The notes under the pieces: model-generated
The model's database searches: none
The model's input: only the letters and a program-made list of their open reading frames with translations
What the model was told of the DNA's origin: nothing
Shown: positions 23,705 to 36,035 of the stretch, in pieces
How positions within the stretch are numbered: position 1 is the stretch's first letter
How the letters are laid out: each line of letters opens with the position of its first letter
DNA from: Puccinellia tenuiflora
Taxonomy: Eukaryota > Streptophyta > Magnoliopsida > Poales > Poaceae
NCBI GenBank assembly: GCA_012064385.1
Contig: QRDG01000621.1
Coordinates: forward strand, 1,100,243-1,164,242
DNA length: 64,000 nucleotides
Reading direction: 5' to 3'
Made by a program: the position numbers and the translations under genes

Positions 23705-26700
23705 TGTAACATCCCAAATTTATAATAAGAATTAACAAGACCCAAAATTCAGAACCAACAAAAACTTTTTGAAATACTTCATTATTGGTTGTGTTTTTCT
23801 TTATATTGTTCTGTTTGATCTTGTGTGACTTGTTGTTTATGCTTGTTTGGTTAGTAAATATTAATCGAAGAACCCAACCCAAGTAAAAATATATTAAAAC
23901 TTCGATGATCATGTTATGACAAGAATATATTCCATAAATCTTTTCCTTCTTATTTTGGCCCAAGACCATTTCAATGATGTTTGATTTCAGCAACAAATAA
24001 AATACCCTTTAGTTGAGAAAGTAAAAGTATTTCCAAAATTACGTGTTCCCAAAAATATGGAGATCTATATGTTATCTCCTATCTATTGCCAACCATGATA
24101 TTTTGCATGTATATGCAACTCCCATTTTATAAACTCTATTTTCCACTCCATTTGAAAATAACACTAGTGGGAAATATGTAATCCCACATATTTCCATTCT
24201 CAAACTTTTTGAAAATTATTAAGTTATGAGTGGGATATTTTATAAATAACATCTTGTCATAATTAAGTGTGATCATTTTTATAATATAGTATTGTGAATT
24301 ATGGAATTGATGGTGAGATTAATTCATGTTGTTTGAATTGTGTGGTCATGGGTGTGATGTGAATATTGTTGTGTTTTGTTGCTTGATGTGGGTGTTTGCT
24401 AAATAAAATTATGAAGGAAGGAAAAGAAACAAAATGAAAACATCAACACATAAAATCAGGTGACAAGTGACAAACAAATTTCTCCAAGTGAGAAATTAAT
24501 ATTTTCTTTTAAACCAAAAATCAGTGGGGTGACATAGTGCTCACTCCCACTTTGCTCTAATATTTCTTCCCTCTTCAAAATATATTTTCAAAAATCTAAA
24601 TTCGCATTTCTATTTCCTTCTTCAATCTTTCCAAATCACAAAATGTGCTATGATGCACTTATCAAATAATTTCCATCATAGCACCAAAAAAATCACCAAC
24701 ACATATACTTATTTCCCCACAGCATTTGGACACTTGCATCCCACCATTTTATTTTAGCATTTAAAACCTAATGGTGCCATATAGTGGCACATTGTGCAAA
24801 TGGTACCATCACCCATCTATTCAAATACCACACCATCCACTTGCCCTCTTGCTAAACCAACTTGTCCAGCACCTCACCCAGTGCCCCTACATCCTCTGGA
24901 CACACCCCACTGCCCCCATGACCGAAACCCTAGCCCTAAGGCAGCCATGGCATGGCATGCCACCCCCATGCCCTCATGTTTCCAAACAGCACCAAACCTG
25001 AGAACCACCATGTCCTGGAGCTGTCCTTGGTCACCTGGAAGCACTACAAGCCGAGCCCCTTGCTCCTGGCCCCTCCCCCTGCCCGCAATTGTCGGTGCAC
25101 TGCCGGCCGACATTCTGTCGAGCAGTTGCTGTGCACCGCAAGCTCTGCACCATGCCGCACGACCAGCCCGCGCCCGAGACGGAGCCGACCACCCCCGGAC
25201 ACGCCACAACGCCGCCGACCCGCAGGCACCGCGCCCTTGCCTCCCTCGCCCCGCTCGTCGCCGACCAAGCTCGCCCGCACGCCGCCCGTGCACGCACGCG
25301 CCTCTCCCTTGCCGGCCACGAAACCGAGCCGCTCCGCCTATAAAAAGGCCACCCCTTGGCCACTCCACTCACCACACCACTACCGCACCACTCCACCTTC
25401 ACCTAGAAGCCACCGAAGAGGAGCTCGAGCTCCACTCGAGCTGTTCGGCCGCCGAAGTCGTGCCGCCGCCGTAGCCCGTCTCCGGCGACGCCGTCGGAGC
25501 CCTGTTGCAGCCAAGACCACCCGCAGCCGACCCCAACCCTCGCCGCCGCCTCTCGCCGCCGGCAGGTAGCCGCCCGAGCTCCCCTCCCTCTCCCTGTTCT
25601 CTGCCCCGTCGGGAGGAAGGTGACGGCTGTGCGCCGTCGATCTCTAGATCAACGGCCACAGAGCCTTCCCGCCTGTTTTGAACTTTTCAGAAAAACGGCT
25701 AAGTCCAGACAACAGAATAGAGTAGCAACCTTTGCATGCAATTTCTGAGAAATCTGCCCCACTAAAATTTGAAATATTTGCATGGTTAGAAAGAGAAAGT
25801 TACATAGATTCAAATTATAGTTTTTGTTTTCAAAAATAATTAGTCTAGCTTGACGGAAACATGAGGCAAAATAGCTATGTTCTGTCTGTTTTCAGAAACT
25901 TCTGAAAACAGATTACTGTTTAGGTTTTTGATCTGATCATAGAAATTAATCTAGGTTTATTTAGGAGTATTCCTTGGTATGTTATGTTAGTATGGCTAGA
26001 GTACTGCCATTAACAAGTGATGTGAACCCCAAAATAAATTCTGTGCAAAGGATAACATCTAGGGAAGTTAGCTAATCAGTGTACTCCACCACATGAAATA
26101 ACAGGGATAGCCACTTCCCATGCAAATTCCTATTCAACCAGAGGCCTAAAAATATCAAACTAAAATCTTGTAGATAGTATAACATGCCATATTCACATAG
26201 ATGCAGGCCATGATCCTTGTTGGACATATTTCCCATTTGAAATAAAAATGACAAAGGTGTTAGTTTTAACTGAAAACTCAGAAAGATTATTTTGATACCA
26301 TCTTTGGGAGATGTTTGCTAAAACTTGGTTTAACCAAAAATATCAAACTAAAATGGTATCAGAAGTACCTCAACTAGTCTAACCAATGCCACTGGTTTTA
26401 TTCCATTCAGTGTTGTGGTTAAGTCAGAATGAAATTATCAAACCAGCTAGTTGTTAACACTTAAAATGATAAAAACTTCTGTCAGAAATTTGATTAGAAT
26501 TTGAAATTCAATATCTTGAGATCTAAGAATCTAAAAATAGCAAATGAAAATGTTATGGAAAGCTTATGAAATTATCTAACTAACTAAAGTGGTTTCACCC
26601 CATTTAGGTTAATAAATAAATAATGATAATCAAAATGCCGCAGAAGGTATAAAACCTAAACTTGTTTGTTTCTGATACTCTACTAATCCAAATGAGGTCA

Positions 26701-28861
26701 AACCAATTTTGTTAGCTCACATTTAAGCAATACTAGTTACCCCTAACAGGATTTAATTTTTGAATACAATTAACTTGAGTTGTAGCAGAAACAAGAAAAC
26801 CAACATTCTGGATTAAAACATTTATACAGGGAGTTTAATAACTCAAATTGAAATAAATCCAATTGGGTTGTTCCCTATAAATCAGTGGCTATCTGTAGAA
26901 TTTTAATTCATATTTTTGTGACCAACAGAACTCAAGTTATGCAATTAAACATGAAACCCTAGTTTCTGCCATAATTGTGATGCAAATACATAATTGTTAA
27001 CTAAATCAATTTGAAACCAAATTGTGTTATCTTGTGTGTTCAGTAGCTAATTGTGATGTTATGTTGATTGTGATGTGATGTTTGCTTGTTTAGTTTAGTG
27101 ATTGTTGCTTGTATTGTTTGTTTATCGATTAGACGAGAACGTTGCCGGAGACTACGAGGAAGGAGATTACTTCGAGCAGCAGGAACCCGAGCACTTTGTT
27201 GAGCAAGGCAAGCTACTTCACTGAGCTTGCATTTATATTCATCTATTTTGATCACCTGAAATATTCAAAAGTAGCGATGATTTTTAAAAACCTTTTACAA
27301 AGATATGAAAAACTATTTTTGCCAAGAGTAGATATGTAAAACTATAGGATGGGAAAATATGATTTATTCCAAAACTCCTTTTTAAAGTACTGGGAAGAAT
27401 GTGGAATGCCGAATGGTCGGCATGGAAGTGGAAAAGAGGTGATCGGTAATGTTTATGAAAAATGCACATTGTGTCTTAGTACCATGACGACCAGCCGATA
27501 ACCTGTGCGACCACATCTACCCAAATATGGGAACGGGCGTAGTCATATAGTTTGCTCGTGTTAGTACTGGATACCTCATCGACGGAGATGAATCCGTTAT
27601 GCATGAGGGATGAGCATGGCGACTCTAACCCCTGACCTGGGTCCCGGCAATATGTTGGCTTGCGGGATTGAAGAGCTTCGCGCTCGCCGGGCAAAACTGC
27701 GAGTCCTTACATCTAGGTTCCTCGACGGGGGATCCTGTACTAGGTGTTGAAGGAATGGTGAAATCGTAAGGGCAGGGTCCTATACTAGCATGAGCAAAGG
27801 AAAGGCTATGGCCGGTGGCTCAACTTCGCATACACCTTGTATGGCGGGACGTGGCAGACACGATGAGCTACCGGATGGGTGTGGGAAAAGCGTGCTACCT
27901 CTGCAGAGGGTAAAACTATTCGAATAGCCGAGTCCTCGGATATGGACAGTTGGGAGGCTGTACTAGGCCTATGTGCAAGTTTGGAAAAAGGTTTGAGATT
28001 TGAAAGAGAAATGATGTGAAGGATGTTTTATGCAACTATGCCAATGTGCTGGTATGAGTTGTTGGAAATAATTGGACCATGATGAGACATGGTCGGGAAA
28101 AAGGAGGAGTTTTGGATAAATAAACAAAATGGTGATTTTCCAGGAAAAACGTTTCTAAAAAGGGACTTCTTATTTTAACAAACAACTATTTTTCGGGAAA
28201 AATGTTTTCAAAGAAAACTCCTTACAAAGACAGTTTTATGGAAAAAAAAAAGGGAATCTAAAGCCTTCTTTTCGTTTTCTTTAACAAAGGCTATAGATAT
28301 TTTTGAAAAATATACAAGGTTTATGAAAAGTTATAAAATTTCTCTTATTCTACTTCAACCAAAGTTATAGAGTTTTCAGACAAAGTTTTATTAAACAAAA
28401 GTCTATCACTCTCTTTTCACTAAGGATAGAGTTTTCAAAGCAAACATTGTTTTACTCAAACTATAAAAAAAAAAGGGGGTAGTGCATGCTCTTTCGGGGG
28501 TAGTTTGCGAGTACAATTCCCATTGTACTCATAATGGTTTCGTCCCTGGCTATTGTCTTAGCCAGATTTTAAGGAAGAGCAGCTTGAAGAAGGAGGCGGA
28601 AATGACGTCAATGCGAACTAGGGCGCTTCCCAGTCAGTTGCCTGTAGGGTTAAGGCGAACGACTTGGGCCCCACGTTGTTTGGTGATTTTCCGCTGCAAG
28701 TACCTATTGAAGAGTATAACTTCAATCAAGTAAGTATATTCCTTCGGTATTTATGGATGTTCCTTGATTACCAGTTTGATTGTGCTCAGCGACACACTGA
28801 TCATGGGATCGCTGATGTAGGCACAAGGGTATTTCGGACAGGCTAGTCCGGGGTCCCCACA
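23705..28861 (+). mobile_element. 3' LTR of the LARD element
   Basis: This is colinear with the 5' LTR and begins and ends identically. The TATA box is at 25339-25346 and the acidic coding-like segment at 27132-27224. Differences from the 5' LTR are scattered single-base changes and homopolymer indels. The LTR ends at 28861 and is followed by the target copy GTGAG, which belongs to the interrupted TAT gag. Confidence 0.92.
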
Positions 28862-31102
28862 GTGAGGTTCTCGGTATTGATTTTGCCGACTCGGGCCAGC
28901 GTTGCTGCCGGGGTAGTAGGAGTTGTTGTTGGTGTTGGCCATGTTGGCCACTTGGTTGACATCTTCAGGCCTTGCCTGGGCGTTCACCGGGATAGCGTTC
29001 ACACCCGTGAGTGGTGCGGGTCGAGTTGCCGGACCGGCGTTCTCCTGCGGGCGCCTGTTCCGGCTGCAGTTTCGGTTGGAGTGCTGAGCCGGTCTGCTGG
29101 GGTGCTTGGTGTGGTAGCTGCAGGGATCATTCGGCATCGTCCCACTGGGGTTAGCCCACTGCCTCTTGTCGCCGTTCCATGGCTTCCTCTCGCCATTCCA
29201 CGGTCTTCTTTCGTCGTCCCACGGCCTCCTTCCTTCCGAGTTCTGGCCCCACGCTGGACCGTCATTCTTCTGTCTCTGGCTGCTGCCGGCACCCATCTGA
29301 TCTTGGTCGATGGCAGCAACCTGGTCTGACCCATACCGGTAATCCGGCCTCTCTTCCCTTCTCTTTCCTCGGTAATCCGAGCGATCACCTCGCCGACCCG
29401 ATCTGTCTCTGTCGACCGGGGCCAGTAAGGGCTGTGTCGGATCACCGAGCGCATAACTGTCGGCAATTGACATTGTCTCGGCCAAGGTGGCCGGCATTTC
29501 CCTCTGGAGTCTCTGCCAAAGCATGGAGCCATGTCGGCATCCTTGCGCAAACCAGGCAATGGCTTGTGACTCAATCACTCCTTCACAGGAGTTCCGGATC
29601 GTGCTCCACCGGGTTAGATATTCCCGGTCAGTTTCGTCTTCTCGCTGCCGACACATGGACAGCTGCTGAGGTCGATTCGGCCTCTTGTAAGTACTGGAGA
29701 AGTTGCTGACGAAGGCGTCGGAGAAGTCGAGCCAGCAGTCAATGCTGTTCTCCTCCAGGTTGTTCAGCCAGATTCGGGCCGGTCCCTCTAGCATCTGCGG
29801 CACATACCACACTGCCCATCTGCGACTTCCGCCGGCAATGTGCACAGCGGTGACATAGTCTGTCAGCCAGTCCTCCGGCTTGGTGCTGCCGTCATAAGTC
29901 TTAGCACCCCGGGGGAGCTGGAAATTCGGCACTGGTGCCTGCTTCATGATCCGGGGTCCAAAGCATGCTGGACCCGGTGGGCCTTGCTCCTCCAGCAGTT
30001 CAGACAGATAGATTCTGTCCAGCTTGTTGCGTACATCGTGTGCCGGCAACTGGCGAGTTCCGAGCCTTGCGCCGAGTGCACCCTCGGACGCCAAATCTCG
30101 GTATCTTGTGTACCCGGCCCGCTCCATGGCCGTGTAACCATCATCATATCGGTCTGCGGCCGGCTCGGCATACCCGGCACCCGCTTGACGACGAGGTGGA
30201 ATGGGTACCGGATACCGAGGTGGCTGACCTTGATTCGCCGGGATAACTTGGTTCTCTTCCTGCCTGCCCTGAGCGGGTCCTGACTTTCCCTGGCCGGCAT
30301 TGCCTTGCTCGGCTACTTTCTTTCCGGCATAGGCCGGATCGTACGCTTGTATCTGCTTGTTCTTGCCAGAGTTCACACTCTGCCCCCTGCTCCTGCCGAC
30401 ATACGGCGAGGAGGCTTGTCCCTTGGACACTCCTCCGGCTCCACCATCCGAGTGAAGGAACCGAGATCCACCCGCATCCGGGTTAGCCTTGCGATAGGCC
30501 TCGTTCTGTCGGTTAGCGACAGCCACCAACTCATTGACTCGGTCCTGCTGCCTACTGCGAGCTTCACCGGATAAACCGGCCAACTCGGCTATGGCTGCCT
30601 CTGCCGCCCTAAGGTTCTTTCCGGGCGTGCTGTATCTCGGCTTTTCGGCCGACACATGACTAGCAGTTCTAGCAGATCTAGCTCTACCATCTCTAGCTAT
30701 CTCTGCATTAAGGTCTCTACCTCGGGCACGCACCTCGTCGATGCGACTAACTGGGTTTGCTGCTGGAGTAAAACCATGAGCCGAGTTATACTCACGCATT
30801 GATATGTCGAACTCCTGCCTGACTCGGGCCACCTCCTGGGCTTCTCGGAGTATCTCCTGGCGCTGCTGTTCCAACTCCGCCTGAGTCAGAGCAACATCTG
30901 CACCCGGTGCGACTGGTGTTGCCAGCTTCTGAATCGCGTCCTGAAGAGGACTCGGCGTCACCGGCACGCTGGATGTGCTGGCCTGTGCCGCACGGTTCTC
31001 CGGTTTCTCCAAGGGCGGACGCCCTGTTCTTGCCGACCTGGTGCCGGGGTCAGCCTCGCCCGCCATGGCTTTGCCGACACCGACGCCCGGGGCGGTCATC
31101 AT
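28862..31102 (-). pseudogene. TAT Gypsy gag, split by the nested LARD element
   Basis: A single long minus-strand frame encodes Gag. It has an N-terminal Ala/Pro-rich part, a charged coiled-coil-like stretch (LEQQRQEILREAQEVAR), a retrotransposon Gag capsid core (about 29500-29900, with WLDFSDAFVSNF and REYLTRWSTI), a basic Gly/Trp-rich region, and a possible zinc-binding C-x2-H...H-x4-C near the end (CSYHTKH). I place the start at the ATG pair near 31102. The ATG at 31066 (CCATGGCGG) has the better context and may be the real one. The open frame extends upstream to 31552 into the LTR, which is fortuitous. At 28862 the LARD element interrupts the frame; the rest resumes at 15673 in phase. Confidence 0.88.
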
Positions 31103-31407
31103 GACTTCCACGCAACTAGCGGGGCGAGCGGTACGCCGGCCGCGAGCTGCGCAGACTGCGGGTGGATCCGCTCCCAGCTGCACCCTTTCGGGGAACCTGC
31201 AAGGGACCTCGGTGGCGACGTAGACCGTGAGCGCGCCGAAGTCGATGAGGCATCCGTTCCGGGGCAGTGGCCTGCTGCCGAAGCAGCCTGCGTTGTCGCT
31301 GATGACGTTGAGGGAACCGAATCTGTGGACAAGGCCACAGACCACGCGCTCGCCCGACGCGATGAGAGAACCCGTCCGGATGAAAACTCCAGCCAGCGCC
31401 GCTGCTG

Positions 31408-31426
31408 GCCCCACGGTGGGCGCCAA
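31408..31426 (-). other. Putative primer-binding site of the TAT element
   Basis: On the minus strand TTGGCGCCCACCGTGGGGC lies one base inside the 5' LTR end. Its position and TGGCGCC start fit a plant Gypsy primer site. I do not assign the tRNA. Confidence 0.6.
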
Positions 31427-31427
31427 C

Positions 31428-32331
31428 TGTCGTGGTGGTGTCACGGCAGATGCCATAAGATGGCTTGATTTGTGGGGCCGATGGACGCTGGAGGCACCCG
31501 GGGAGGGCTTGCGCACACGAACACGCACACGAAGAACACAACTCGCACACACACACAGTTTTACCCAGGTTCGGGGCTCTCGCGAGGAGATAACACCCCT
31601 ACTCCTGCCTATCCGATCTGTATATATGATCTATTAGTGATTTACAATCTTGCTCCTTGAGCTGGATAGAAGAAAAGCACGATCTAGGCCTCCAACCGAG
31701 TCTCGGAAGCTCTCTCTAGCTCTCTACAGACTATGAAAGAAATGCCCAAACGCGTATGCTTGAGGCAAGTATGCGTGCATGCGTCCCCGTAAGAGGAGCC
31801 CCCGGTGCTCCTTATAAAGGGAAGCCCAGGGCACAAGTTAGGGCTGACATCAGTGCTGGCGTAGCCCGGACTGTAGCCACGCCCGGTCCTCTGACCGCTT
31901 CCGTCACCGCGCCGTGGCACGTCCCATCTGTCTCCTCCAACACACTGCTCCCTGGCACCGCTTCGGTCAGCGGCATGGAGGTCAATCACTCTGGTCAAGT
32001 GGCCTCGTCCCATCGTGCAAGTGGCTCTGGGTCCTGACCCGTGATTGTAGGGACAAGACCTGCGCCTTGACCATGGCCCGAGTAAGCCTCCTTATCCGGC
32101 ACAGGCATGCCGAACTCCCTGTAACTCGGTTTCGCCTTCCCTGCACACAAGAAGAACAAAGAACGACCCGGCATATAACTCGCATGATCCGACATAACAA
32201 TATGTCGGTTAATCATGACCCGGCTAGCTCCGAGTAAGCCGGTACAGTTATGTCGGTTTCAGTGACCCGGTCAACACCGAGTCAACCCTTGTATCGACAC
32301 CTTGCCCATATCCGGGGGTTGCCCCCCGACA
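31428..32331 (-). mobile_element. 5' LTR of the TAT Gypsy element (complete, 904 bp)
   Basis: On the minus strand it begins TGTCGGGGGG at 32331 and ends CACCACGACA at 31428, giving TG...CA termini. Bases 31675-32331 match the truncated 3' LTR at 4968-5625. It contains an imperfectly spaced palindrome, CCGACATA-ACAA-TATGTCGG, near 32188-32207. The flanking host bases start TGGCC at 32332; the matching target copy should lie upstream of the window. Confidence 0.9.
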
Positions 32332-33960
32332 TGGCCTCCGGTGGCGTAACCCACCTTGCGTCAATGAATCTCTTGATCTCGTCTATGTTACCATCGGTGT
32401 CTGGCTTCTCGATGTTGAATGAAGTCTGATCGTTGTCCTTGTATATGTACTTATATAGGTACTTGACGGCCTTTATACTCGAGCACACCTCCACGTTGAT
32501 GTGGCAATTAAACATTCTCAAGAGGTAAGGGTTGTAGGGCACAACCCATCTATTGTCCAGCGTCTGACCTCGGACCTTTGCGGAACGGCCCCCGTTCCGT
32601 CTCCGATAAATAGGGTATGAGTCCTTCCCCTGTACGGTGGTCTCGTTAAACGTTCTTGGGTACCTACACTTGCATTTACCCTCTTGCATGCACATGTTGT
32701 TTGGCTTGAGGACACCGCACGGGCCGTGCATCATATGATTCACGACCATGGCGTATAGCTCCGGGTACTTATCCTTGTCCGGGAGCTCAGCGGATATGAC
32801 ACGGTCGTACTGCTCTGGCACAACGAGCTTATATTTGGAATCCATGATCAACAAGAAATGGGCATGTGGGAGGCCCCTCTTCTGGAACTCAACCACGTAG
32901 ACCCACGCCTTCACAACTCCCAGGATGTGTTTCTTGGTCAGCATATCTTTCATCGTCTCCAGCTTGGCCTTAAACACCCGGGCCACAATATCTGGCCGGT
33001 CTTGCGCGGTTTGGCCTGGAAGAAGTGCATCCTGTATCTCCTGCCAGTTTGGGTTGCAGGTCATCGTCAGGAAGATGTCAGGCTTGCCGTATGTCTGCAC
33101 CAACGCCATAGCGTCCATATGCCTCCGCTTCATGTCTCGGAAGCCTCCCTGGAAATTCCAGGGGAGAACAATCCTTGTGCCAACAGCGCTTGCTCGAGTT
33201 TCTCCGACCGCGACGCTATCGACAACGCCTTTATATAGCTCAGCACGTATCTCCGGCCGGTGTTTCCTGATCCAATTCAACCTGCATCCCTCGATCTTTA
33301 TGTACATGTCCACCCCCCATTGCTGGAACAAGTGCCCTCCATGCAGTATGGGGTTGAATATAGCAGGACGCGTCTGGAGTCGGTAACAGTAGTAGTCCCT
33401 AACGGAGACGCATAAATGGCCACCCCCCTCTGTGTTAAGGACATAAAAAAGAAGGTTATGCAACATACGAGAAGGATAGACAGAAAATGTAGAGGTATCT
33501 GAAATATCCGAACCTGAATCATCGTCACGCTCCACTCTCGGTAGCTGCGCAATGTCCCAAGACTTATTATATTTAGGGATATTCGGATGCCAACCGAGCT
33601 CCCCCTTCGGGAAGAAGAGCGGGTCATAGCATCCTTGTGTGGCATTTATACTGTGCCTCTCATTGTTGTTACCGTAGAGGGTAATGCTGCGCTTGAACCT
33701 ATTTGCTAGGTCACTACCCTCGACCCAGATCGCAGCCACCTCAGACGACAATGGTGTGTTGTATCTTCGTTGATCTAGCTTCTTGTCAGTGTTCAGTTCT
33801 ATACGGTAGTTCTCGAGGTTATCCTTATGGTCGCCCAAACTCCTAAACTGCTCGGAGTAGGGGTTTCCTCTCAGTATTTCCACAACCTTACGGACGACCT
33901 CCTGGTCTAGTTCCTTGGTAGCTTCCTTGCGATGGATCACGCTAGGATCATAATTAACCT
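32332..33960 (-). pseudogene. Helitron Rep/helicase gene fragment (Rep domain)
   Basis: A 530-codon minus-strand frame carries the Helitron helicase-like N-terminal domain and rolling-circle Rep features. The HUH-type motif reads GLPHAHFLL, and a downstream tyrosine pair is in KYLYKYIYKDND. The start side ends near 33960 at a possible splice acceptor (GTGTAG/GTTAAT on the minus strand), with no clear coding sequence beyond it. On the other side the frame is cut at 32331 by the TAT LTR, so the helicase domain is absent here. The remainder should lie beyond the far end of the retrotransposon nest, upstream of the window. It is a broken transposon gene. Confidence 0.88.
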
Positions 33961-34009
33961 ACACTCAGTACGAATTTTTAGGATTTGGGAAGATAGTTTG
34001 GTTTTGGGA

Positions 34010-34923
34010 TTTGGATTTTAGGAAAGTCTCTTTGCTTTGGATTTTTAACTGATCGAGCAGAGTCAGCAGAGTCTTTGTCGGAGTCTGTCGGAGGGTGATT
34101 GTATTGATTTTTGATTTCTGTACGTGCTTGGTTGATTAGGATCGATCGGGATCCGGTAACTCAGGCCGTGATTTCCTTTGACCGTGATTTCCTTTGACTA
34201 CCAGGGCTAACTGGGTCGGATTGTGTCTCTGTCTGTTCGTGGAAGCGGTACAAAAACTTAATTGCTGGACTGCGGGTTGAGTTTTGGAAACCTTAGGGGC
34301 TAAAATGAAAATCATCACGCCCACGATGCACCCGTACCAGACCTGTTCCAATTTAATAGTTCCGATGAAGCACGGACGTAGTTCCGATGAAGTTGATTGA
34401 TCGTAGAGACGGTGGCAATGTCGGCGGAGTGGTGGAACGTCAAGATCCTTTTTGTGCGTCCTCCTGGGCGAGATCCTTCTTATATGTGCTGGAGGAAAGT
34501 CTCGTTGCTTTGGATTTTTATCTGATCGAGCATAGTCAGCAGAGTCCCTGTCGGAGGGTGATTCTCGTTGCTTTGGATTTTAGGAAAGTCTCTTTGCTTT
34601 GGATTTTTAACTGATCGAGCAGAGTCAGCAGAGTCTTTGTCGGAGTCTGTCGGAGGGTGATTGTATTGATTTTTGATTTCTATACGTGCTTGGTTGATTA
34701 GGATCGATCAGGATCCGGTAACTCAGGCCGTGATTTCCTTTGACCGTGATTTCCTTTGACTACCAGGGCTAACTGGGTCGGATTGTGTCTCTGTCTGTTC
34801 GTGGAAGCGGTACAGAAACTTAATTGCTGGACTGCGGGTTGAGTTTTGGAAACCTTAGGGGCTAAAATGAAAATCATCACGCCCACGACGCACCCGTACC
34901 AGACCTGTTCCAATTTAATAGTT
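34010..34923. repeat. Direct repeats of ~352 bp (34010-34361 and 34572-34923)
   Basis: The two copies are offset by 562 bp and nearly identical, differing at a few positions. Each starts TTTGGATTTTAGGAAAGTC and ends CCAATTTAATAGTT. The 210 bp between them contains a third, shorter and more diverged copy of the beginning (about 34490-34580), so the region grew by local duplication. No coding potential is seen. It flanks the Helitron fragment and may be part of that element. Confidence 0.8.
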
Positions 34924-35238
34924 TAGATAGATACCATACGTACAATACAGCTTGACATGGCCGATGGTCGGCCGTACGCCCGTGCCAGATAAAACGTGGA
35001 AAAACAAAACTGACACGGTCTTTGCCTCTTTGGTCAGTACGTATCTGCATTGGAGACTAGGAGTCTGGCTTTTTTTTTTTTTGCAACAACATAGGACTCT
35101 GGCTTTTACACACGTGAATGAGCACGAAACGAATAACATCATCGATCATTATATAAGCCAGGTTTGTTTAGAAAAAAAAAGAATAATAACAGGTGCATCG
35201 GATACAAAAACACACAGCAAGCAAGCCGAGTCCATTAA

Positions 35239-35407
35239 GGGTTTGTTTGGTTGTTCGGGTTAAATAGCTCCGAAAAATAATCCCGGCCGGGAATCTGAAG
35301 AAACAGGCGTAAAATCTCGGGATTTTATTCCCGACATCCGGACTAGGAGAAAATTCTCTCCGGGAAAAGGCCGGGATCCCGCCGGGATTGCAGTTACCAA
35401 ACAAGCC
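35239..35407. mobile_element. 169-bp MITE with terminal inverted repeats (Tourist/Harbinger-like)
   Basis: The left end GGGTTTGTTTGG pairs with the right end CCAAACAAGCC. The element is bordered on both sides by TTAA (35235-35238 and 35408-35411), or TAA/TTA if the TIR is taken one base longer. GC-rich inner parts with CCCGGC/GCCGGG can pair. Superfamily assignment is tentative. Confidence 0.6.
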
Positions 35408-35411
35408 TTAA

Positions 35412-36035
35412 GGGAAAGAAAAATACACTAGCTGGCTAGCTCAGTAGGAATACAGCTCAGTCTGTTAAAATAAAATATGCATATATAAAAATTTGCTATG
35501 ATTTCAACTTACATTATTATATAATAAAGTATGAATGATCAATACGTACTATACAAGTGTGTCTTATCAATATTGGCAAAGCGTGCCATGTATATGTAGT
35601 GAATGCTCATAGTGCTATATGCAATGCACGTAATTTGTCACGTTCGTTCAAGATTTGAGAGAGTATTCAAAGCTATGCAGGCGCTCTGCTGCCCTCCATC
35701 TCCATGTCGTCGCCTACACACATGATACAACTAGAATAAGAACGAAAGAAGGCCCAAACCAGCTAAGCACGGATACACTAGAACTTCGTATCAATTACCA
35801 TTCACACATTCCATATTCATTGGTAAACAATGTATTATCATGCCCAAATAGAACGCGCGCCGTCGATGATCTAGTACTAACAAGAATGGGGAACTGGAGA
35901 TGGAGAACGGGCAAACGTTGACAAGCTAGAAATTTGCTACCGGGCATCAGGCTACACCGACAAGGCCCAACGTGGCCCACTCCACTTGACTCCATTTCCC
36001 AGAAGAAACGCACGACGCCCAGATCCCTATCCAAC
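35412..36035. other. Intergenic region upstream of the F-box gene
   Basis: This is AT-rich sequence with no recognisable gene. It presumably contains the F-box gene promoter, but no clear TATA box or repeat was identified. Confidence 0.4.

Larger units (their letters stand above)
15674..28861 (+). mobile_element. Complete non-autonomous long-LTR retrotransposon (LARD-type, Sukkula-like)
   Basis: Two LTRs of 5161 and 5157 bp (15674-20834 and 23705-28861) begin TGTAACATCCC and end CCCCACA. They flank an internal region of only 2870 bp with no gag or pol frame. Perfect 5-bp target duplications GTGAG lie at 15669-15673 and 28862-28866. A primer-binding site and polypurine tract sit at the expected inner edges. 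Very long LTRs with a short non-coding core are the definition of large retrotransposon derivatives, which are mobilised by proteins from other elements. By eye the LTRs differ at roughly a dozen substitutions plus several 1-bp indels, so the insertion is recent. The family name is a resemblance I could not check. Confidence 0.92.
4968..32331 (-). mobile_element. TAT-lineage Ty3/Gypsy LTR retrotransposon with nested insertion
   Basis: On the minus strand the order is 5' LTR (32331-31428), primer-binding site, gag, protease, reverse transcriptase, two RNase H regions, integrase, tandem repeats, an antisense gene and the 3' LTR (5625-4968, truncated). RT-RNase H before integrase is the Gypsy order. 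A second RNase H after the first, and an extra antisense ORF between pol and the 3' LTR, are known marks of the plant TAT lineage (Grande/RIRE2/Retrosat-like). Without the nested element at 15674-28861 the copy would be about 14.4 kb. It is non-functional: pol has a stop and a frame break, and gag is split by the nested insertion. Confidence 0.9.

Noticed and set aside
31103..31552. N-terminal extension of the gag frame to 31552
   Set aside because: The extension reads through the primer-binding site and into the LTR. A start near 31102 or 31066 fits a Gag protein better.
28862..31552. Possible endogenous pararetrovirus
   Set aside because: LTRs, a primer-binding site, and integrase after RNase H identify a Gypsy retrotransposon. 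No movement-protein or caulimovirid coat motif was seen.
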